Below are positions 58,082 to 64,000 of a stretch of 64,000 bases of DNA, in pieces. The stretch is from positions 1 through 64,000 of the forward strand of contig NW_027478173.1 in assembly GCF_051020975.1 (NCBI RefSeq), in the 5' to 3' direction. The stretch comes from Osmia lignaria lignaria. Taxonomy: Eukaryota > Arthropoda > Insecta > Hymenoptera > Megachilidae. Numbering within the stretch: the stretch's first letter is position 1; every line of letters starts with the position of its first letter. The position numbers and the translations under genes were made by a program. The notes under the pieces were generated by a model. The model saw only the letters and a list, made by a program, of their open reading frames with translations, did not search any database and had not been told where the DNA came from.

Positions 58082-60013
58082 TCAGATGCGTAGTTCTCGA
58101 GATATATCAAGATATTTAAAAGTTCCGAAGCCGCACCAACATAATAGAGATACAGAAACACCGTGGCCCCTTTCTTTGGGATAACTCTGCACTATTGCGA
58201 GCTGCAAATGCCACTTCCAGCTTAGCTGTGCAGAACAAGAACAACAAGAAGAAGAAATATCTCGAAATATGTCCGTCAGGCCACTTTCCTTGAGATAAAT
58301 CTGCAAATATCTCGGAAACGAAGCGAGCTATGGCAAAATGTTAGGAGACCTTTTTTGTAGAGAATTAAGTTTCCTACTTTTTATGTTCGATGATATTTTT
58401 TGATCAGATGCGTAGTTCTCGAGATATATCAAGATATTTAAAAGTTCCGAAGCTGCACCAACATAATAGAGGTACAGAAACACCGTGGCCCCTTTCTTTG
58501 AGATAACTCTGCACTATTGCGACCTGCAAATGCCACTTCCAGCTCAGCTGTGCAGATGAAGAACAACAAGAAGAAGAAATATCTCGAAATACGTCCGTCA
58601 GGCCCCTTCCCTTGAGATAAATCTGCAAATATCTCGGAAACGAAGCGAGCTATGGCAAAATGTTAAGAGACCTTTTTTGTAGAGAATTAAGTTTCCTACT
58701 TTTTATGTTCTATGATATTTTTTGATCAGATGCGTAGTTCTCGAGATATATCAAGATATTTAAAAGTTCCGAAACCGCACCAACATAATAGAGATACAGA
58801 AAGACCGTGGCCCCTTTCTTTGAGATAACTCTGCACTATTGCGAGCTGGAAATGCCACTTCCAGTTTAGCTGTGCAGAAGAAGAACAACAAGAAGAAGAA
58901 ATATCTCGAAATATGTCCGTTAGGCCCCTTCCCTTGAGATAAATCTGCAAATATCTCGGAAACGAAGCGAGCTATGGCAAAATGTTAAGAGACCTTTTTT
59001 GTAGAGAATTAAGTTTCCTACTTTTTATGATCTATGATATTTTTTGATCAGAAGCGTAGTTTTCGAGATATATCGAGATATTTAAAAGTTCCGAAGCCGC
59101 ACCAACATAATAGAGATACAGAAACACCGTGGCCCCTTTCTTTAAGATAACTCTGCACTATTGCGAGCTGCAAATGCCACTTCCAGCTTAGCTGTGCAGA
59201 GGAGGAACAACAAGAAGAAGAAATATCTCGAAATATGTCCGTCAGGCCAGTTCCTTTGAGCTGAATCTGCAAATATCTCGGAAACGAAGCGAGCTATGGC
59301 AAAATGTTAAGAGACGTTTTTTGTAGAGAATTATGTTTCCTACAATTTATGTTCTATGATATTTTTTGATCAGAAGCGTAGTTTTCGAGATATATCGAGA
59401 TATTTAAAAGTTCCGAAGACGCACCAACATAATAGAGATACAGAAACACCGTGGCCCCTTTCTTTGAGATAACTGTGCACTAGTGCGAGCCGCAAATGCC
59501 ACTTCCAGCTTAGCTGTGCAGAAGAAGAACAACAAGAAGAAGAAATATCTCGAAATATGTCCGTCAGGCCCCTTCCCTTGAGATATATCTGCAAATATCT
59601 CGGAAACGAAGCGAGCTATGGCGAAATGTTCAGAGACCTTTTTTGTAGAGAATTAAGTTTCCTACTTTTTATCTTCTATGATATTTTTTGATCAGATGCG
59701 TAGTTCTCGAGATATATCAAGATATTTAAAAGTTCCGAAGCCGCACCAACATAATAGAGATACAGAAACACCGTGGCCCCTCTCTTTGAGATAACTCTGC
59801 ACTATTGCGAGCTGAAAATGCCACTTCCAGCTTAGCTGTGCAGAAGAAGAACAACAAGAAGAAGAAATATCTCGAAATATGTCCGTCAGGCCCCTTCCCT
59901 TGAGATAAATCTGCAAATATCTCGGAAACGAAGCGAGCTATGGCAAAATGTTTAGAGACCTTTCTTGTAGAGAATTAAGTTTCCTACTTTTTATGTAGTA
60001 TGATATTTTTTGA
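58082..60013. repeat. 6-monomer higher-order repeat, copy 1 (1932 bp)
   Basis: Starts with the GGGATAAC/GCAGAACAAG monomer, which returns at 60014, six monomers on. The second monomer (58404) is a chimera of the types at 60336 and 60658. The third (58726, GAAACCGC, CCAGTTTAGC, CCGTTAGGCC) recurs at 60980 and 62912. Later members are 59048 (CAGTTCCTTTGAGCTG tail), 59370 and 59692. Confidence 0.85.
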
Positions 60014-60415
60014 TCAGATGCGTAGTTCTCGAGATATATCAAGATATTTAAAAGTTCCGAAGCCGCACCAACATAATAGAGATACAGAAACACCGTGGCC
60101 CCTTTCTTTGGGATAACTCTGCACTATTGCGAGCTGCAAATGCCACTTCCAGCTTAGCTGTGCAGAACAAGAACAACAAGAAGAAGAAATATCTCGAAAT
60201 ATGTCCGTCGGGCCACTTCCCTTGAGATAAATCTGCAAATATCTCGGAAACGAAGCGAGCCATGGCAAAATGTTAAGAGACCTTTTTTGTAGAGAATTAA
60301 GTTTCCTACTTTTTATGTTCGATGATATTTTTTGATCAGATGCGTAGTTCTCGAGATATATCAAGATATTTAAAAGTTCCGAAGCTGCACCAACATAATA
60401 GAGGTACAGAAACAC
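60014..60415 (-). other. Longest open frame (133 codons), a chance stop loss
   Basis: One T-to-C change (GAGCCATGG instead of GAGCTATGG, near 60261) removes the stop that normally lies upstream of the 74-codon frame. The frame then runs on into the next monomer. Other changes of the same codon (GAGCTGTGG, GAGCGATGG) lengthen the frame to 84 codons elsewhere, for example at 7879, 14963, 43596 and 46171. This is not evidence of a gene. Confidence 0.85.
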
Positions 60416-62267
60416 CGTGGCCTCTTTCTTTGAGATAACTCTGCACTATTGCGAGCTGCAAATGCCGCTTCGAGCTTAGCTGTGCAGAAGAAGAACAACA
60501 AGAAGAAGAAATATCTCGAAATATGTCCGTCAGACCCCTTCCCTTGAGATGAATCTGCAAATATCTCGGAAACGAAGCGAGCTATGGCAAAATGTTAAGA
60601 GACCTTTTTTGTAGAGAATAATGTTTCCTACAATTTGCGTTCTATGATATTATTTGATCAGAAGCGTAGTTTTCGAGATATATCGAGATATTTAAAAGTT
60701 CCGAAGCCGCACCAACATAATAGAGATACAGAAACACCGTGGCCCCTTTCTTTGAGATAACTCTGCACTATTGCGACCTGCAAATGCCACTTCCAGCTCA
60801 GCTGTGCAGAAGAAGAACAGCAAGAAGAAGAAATATCTCGAAATACGTCCGTCAGGCCCCTTCCCTTGAGATAAATCTGCAAATATCTCGGAAACGAAGC
60901 GAGCTATGGCAAAACGTTAAGAGACCTTTTTTGTAGAGAATTAAGTTTCCTACTTTTTATGTTCTATGATTTTTTTTGATCAGATGCGTAGTTCTCGAGA
61001 TATATCAAGATATTTAAAAGTTCCGAAACCGCACCAACATAATAGAGATACAGAAACACCGTGGCCCCTTTCTTTGAGATAACTCTGCACTATTGCGAGC
61101 TGGAAATGCCACTTCCAGTTTAGCTGTGCAGAAGAAGAACAACAAGAAGAAGAAATATCTCGAAATATGTCCGTTAGGCCCCTTCCCTTGAGATAAATCT
61201 GCAAATATCTCGGAAACGAAGCGAGCTATGGCAAAATGTTAAGAGACCTTTTTTGTAGAGAATTAAGTTTCCTACTTTTTATGTTCTATGATATTTTTTG
61301 ATCAGAAGCGTAGTTTTCGAGATATATCGAGATATTTAAAAGTTCCGAAGCCGCACCAACATAATAGAGATACAGAAACACCGTGGCCCCTTTCTTTGAG
61401 ATAACTCTGCACTAGTGCGAGCCGCAAATGCCACTTCCAGCTTAGCTGTGCAGAAGAAGAACAACAAGAAGAAGAAATATCTCGAAATATGTCCGTCAGG
61501 CCCCTTCCCTTGAGATAAATCTGCAAATGTCTCGGAAACGAAGCGAGCTATGGCAAAATGTCAAGAGACCTTTTTTGTAGAGAATTAAGTTTCCTACTTT
61601 TTATGTTCTATGATATTTTTTGATCAGATGCGTAGTTCTCGAGATATATCAAGATATTTAAAAGTTCCGAAGCCGCACCAACATAATAGAGATACAGAAA
61701 CACCGTGGCCCCTTTCTTTGAGATAACTCTGCACTATTGCGAGCTGCAAATGCCACTTCCAGCTTAGCTGTGCAGAAGAAGAACAACAAGAAGAAGAAAT
61801 ATCTCGAAATATGTCCGTCAGGCCCCTTCCCTTGAGATACATCTGCAAATATCTCGGAAACGAAGCGAGCTATGGCAAAATGTTAAGAGACCTTTTTTGT
61901 AGAGAATTAAGTTTCCTACTTTTTATGTTCTATGATATTTTTTGATCAGATGCGTAGTTCTCGAGATATATCAAGATATTTAAAAGTTCCGAAGCCGCAC
62001 CAACATAATAGAGATACAGAAACACCGTGGCCCCTTTCATTGAGATAACTCTGCACTATTGCGAGCTGGAAATGCCACTTCCAGCTTAGCTGTGCAGAAG
62101 AAGAACAACAAGAAGAAGAAATATCTCGAAATATGTCCGTCAGGCCACTTCCCGTGAGATAAATCTGCAAATATCTCGGAAACGAAGCGAGCTATGGCAA
62201 AATGTTAAGAGACCTTTTTTGTAGAGAATAATGTTTCCTACAATTTACGTTCTATGATATTTTTTGA
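60014..62267. repeat. Second, longer version of the 58082 series
   Basis: Order: 60014 (GGGATAAC), 60336 (GCTGCACC, AGAGGTACAG, GCCGCTTCGAGC), 60658 (GCGACCTGC, CAGCTCAGC, AATACGTCC), 60980, 61302, 61624, 61946. Compared with 58082-59047, one extra monomer lies between the GGGATAAC unit and the GAAACCGC unit. Confidence 0.85.
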
Positions 62268-63877
62268 TCAGAAGCGTAGTTTTCGAGATATATCGAGATA
62301 TTTAAAAGTTCCGAAGCCGCACCAACATAATAGAGATACAGAAACACCGTGGCCCCTTTCTTTGAGATAACTCTGCACTATTGCGACCTGCAAATGCCAC
62401 TTCCAGCTCAGCTGTGCAGAAGAAGAACAACAAGAAGAAGAAATATCTCGAAATATGTCCGTCAGGCCACTTCCCTTGAGATATATCTGCAAATATCTCG
62501 GAAACGAAGCGAGCTATGGCAAAATGTTAAGAGACCTTTTTTGTAGAGAATTAAGTTTCCTACTTTTCATGTTCGATGATATTTTTTGATCAGATGCGTA
62601 GTTCTCGAGATATATCAAGATATTTAAAAGTTCCGAAGCTGCACCAACATAATAGAGGTACAGAAACACCGTGGCCTCTTTCTTTGAGATAACTCTGCAC
62701 TATTGCGAGCTGCAAATGCCGCTTCGAGCTTAGCTGTGCAGAAGAAGAACAACAAGAAGAAGAAATATCTCGAAATATGTCCGTCAGACCCCTTCTCTTG
62801 AGATGAATCTGCAAATATCTCGGAAACGAAGCGAGCTATGGCAAAATGTTAAGAGACCTTTTTTGTAGAGAATTAAGTTTCCTACTTTTTCTGTTCTATG
62901 ATATTTTTTGATCAGATGCGTAGTTCTCGAGATATATCAAGATATTTAAAAGTTCCGAAACCGCACCAACATAATAGAGATACAGAAACACCGTGGCCCC
63001 TTTCTTTGAGATAACTCTGCACTATTGCGAGCTGGAAATGCCACTTCCAGTTTAGCTGTGCAGAAGAAGAACAACAAGAAGAAGAAATATCTCGAATTAT
63101 GTCCGTTAGGCCCCTTCCCTTGAGATAAATCTGCAAATATCTCGGAAACGAAGCGAGCTATGGCAAAATGTTAAGAGACCTTTTTTGTAGAGAATTAAGT
63201 TTCCTACTTTTTATGTTCTATGATATTTTTTGATCAGAAGCGTAGTTTTCGAGATATATCGAGATATTTAAAAGTTCCGAAGCCGCACCAACATAATAGA
63301 GATACAGAAACACCGTGGCCCCTTTCTTTGAGATAACTCTGCACTAGTGCGAGCCGCAAATGCCACTTCCAGCTTAGCTGTGCAGAAGAAGAACAACAAG
63401 AAGAAGAAATATCTCGAAATATGTCCGTCAGGCCCCTTCCCTTGAGATATATATGCAAATATCTCGGAAACGAAGCGAGCTACGGCAAAATGTTAAGAGA
63501 CCTTTTTTGTAGAGAATTAAGTTTCCTACTTTTTATGTTCTATGACATTTTTTGGTCAGATGCGTAGTTCTCGAGATATATCAAGATATTTAAAAGTTCC
63601 GAAGCCGCACCAACATAATAGAGATACAGAAACACCGTGGCCCCTTTCTTCAAGATAACTCTGCACTATTGCGAGCTGCAAATGCCACTTCCAGCTTAGC
63701 TGTGCAGAGGAAGAACAACAAGAAGAAGAAATATCTCGAAATATGTCCGTCAGGCCCCTTCCCTTGAGATAAATCTGCAAATATCTCGGATACGAAGCGA
63801 GCTATGGCAAAATGTTAAGAGACCTTTTTTGTAGAGAATTAAGTTTCCTACTTTTTATGTTCTATGATATTTTTTGA
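62268..63877. repeat. Third, rearranged version of the 58082 series
   Basis: Order: 62268 (60658-type front and middle with a GGCCACTTCCC tail), 62590 (60336 type, offset 2254 bp), 62912 (60980 type), 63234 (61302 type, AAATATCTC tail variant), 63556. The 60658-type monomer comes before the 60336 type here, the reverse of 60336-60979. Confidence 0.83.
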
Positions 63878-64000
63878 TCAGAAGCGTAGTTTTCGAGATA
63901 TATCGAGATATTTAAAAGTTCCGAAGCCGCACCAACATAATAGAGATACAGAAACACCGTGGCCCCTTTCTTTGAGATAACTCTGCACTAGTGCGAGCCG
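63878..64000. repeat. Partial satellite monomer at right window edge
   Basis: First 123 bases of a type A monomer, ending inside CTAGTGCGAGCCG. No sign of an array boundary, so the satellite continues past the window. Confidence 0.97.

Larger units (their letters stand above)
1..64000. repeat. Tandem satellite DNA array, 322-bp monomer, about 199 copies
   Basis: The same 322-bp unit recurs head to tail across the whole window with no inversion and no interruption. The TGATCAG motif recurs at 149, 471, 793, 1115 and so on to 63876. Period changes are confined to eight 319-bp, six 321-bp and one 323-bp monomers. Neighbouring monomers differ by roughly 3-6% by eye, while copies of the same higher-order repeat are almost identical. 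Neither array edge is in the window, so the true array exceeds 64 kb. Large homogenised satellites of this kind normally build centromeric, pericentromeric or other constitutive heterochromatin. That role is inferred from family behaviour; nothing in the sequence proves it. I do not recognise a named satellite family. Confidence 0.99.

Noticed and set aside
60014..60415. 133-codon frame as a distinct gene
   Set aside because: It arises from one stop-codon change and simply joins the usual frame to the next monomer in another reading phase.
1..64000. CRISPR-like array
   Set aside because: The period is 322 bp with no short conserved repeat separated by unique spacers. The whole unit is repeated.
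1..64000. Ribosomal DNA intergenic spacer subrepeats
   Set aside because: No rRNA sequence or promoter-like unique segment appears in 64 kb, and the HOR patchwork is typical of satellite DNA.
1..64000. Tandemly amplified transposon carrying a transposase or reverse transcriptase
   Set aside because: No monomer or group of monomers encodes such a protein, and no terminal repeats or target-site duplications are seen. Descent from a small non-autonomous element cannot be excluded.

Overview
The whole 64 kb window is one uninterrupted tandem satellite array. A 322-bp monomer is repeated head to tail in one orientation from base 1 to base 64000: 198 complete monomers plus a 150-bp piece at the left edge and a 123-bp piece at the right edge. 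I found no unique sequence, transposon, RNA gene, CRISPR array or credible protein-coding gene. Bookkeeping closes exactly: 198 x 322 = 63756, minus eight 3-bp deletions, minus six 1-bp deletions, plus one 1-bp insertion, gives the 63727 bases between 151 and 63877. Monomers are numbered here from the T of the conserved TGATCAG motif at 151; this phase is arbitrary.

The source is a eukaryote. An array this size, with homogenised monomers and higher-order repeats, is typical of centromeric, pericentromeric or other heterochromatic satellites. A hand count of one monomer gives 64 G + 64 C (about 40% GC) and 13 CpGs against about 12.7 expected, so CpG is not depleted. This argues against a heavily methylated vertebrate or plant genome. 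The combination of TATCTCGGAAAC with an imperfect GTAGAGAATT hairpin resembles repeats I recall from insects. An arthropod is my best guess, from memory and unverified.

Layout: monomers fall into two main front types. Type A has AAGCG, TTTTCGAG and ATCGAG; type B has ATGCG, TTCTCGAG and ATCAAG. Several middle and tail variants are combined with them in mosaic fashion. Their order shows local higher-order repeats (HORs) that change along the array: a 7-mer (1761-5624), 3-mers (6913-12064), a second 7-mer copied about 5.1 kb away (17539-19792 and 22688-24941), a 1285-bp 4-mer (21081-32976), 644-bp dimers (33943-35873), a 1288-bp 4-mer (36840-41666), longer nested duplications (44240-56793), and a 6- to 7-mer zone (56794-64000). 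Near-identical neighbouring HOR copies indicate recent amplification.

The most interesting signals are these. (1) Chimeric monomers record in-register crossovers between known parent monomers, and six of seven switch intervals overlap a GAA/CAA purine tract. (2) The 322-bp monomer contains an old internal duplication at a 114-bp offset. (3) GAGATA/TATCTC occurs seven times per type A monomer, on both strands. (4) A short hairpin and a longer inverted repeat flank the T-rich part. A 74-codon minus-strand frame is open in most monomers, but nonsense and frameshift copies have themselves been amplified, so it is treated as non-coding.
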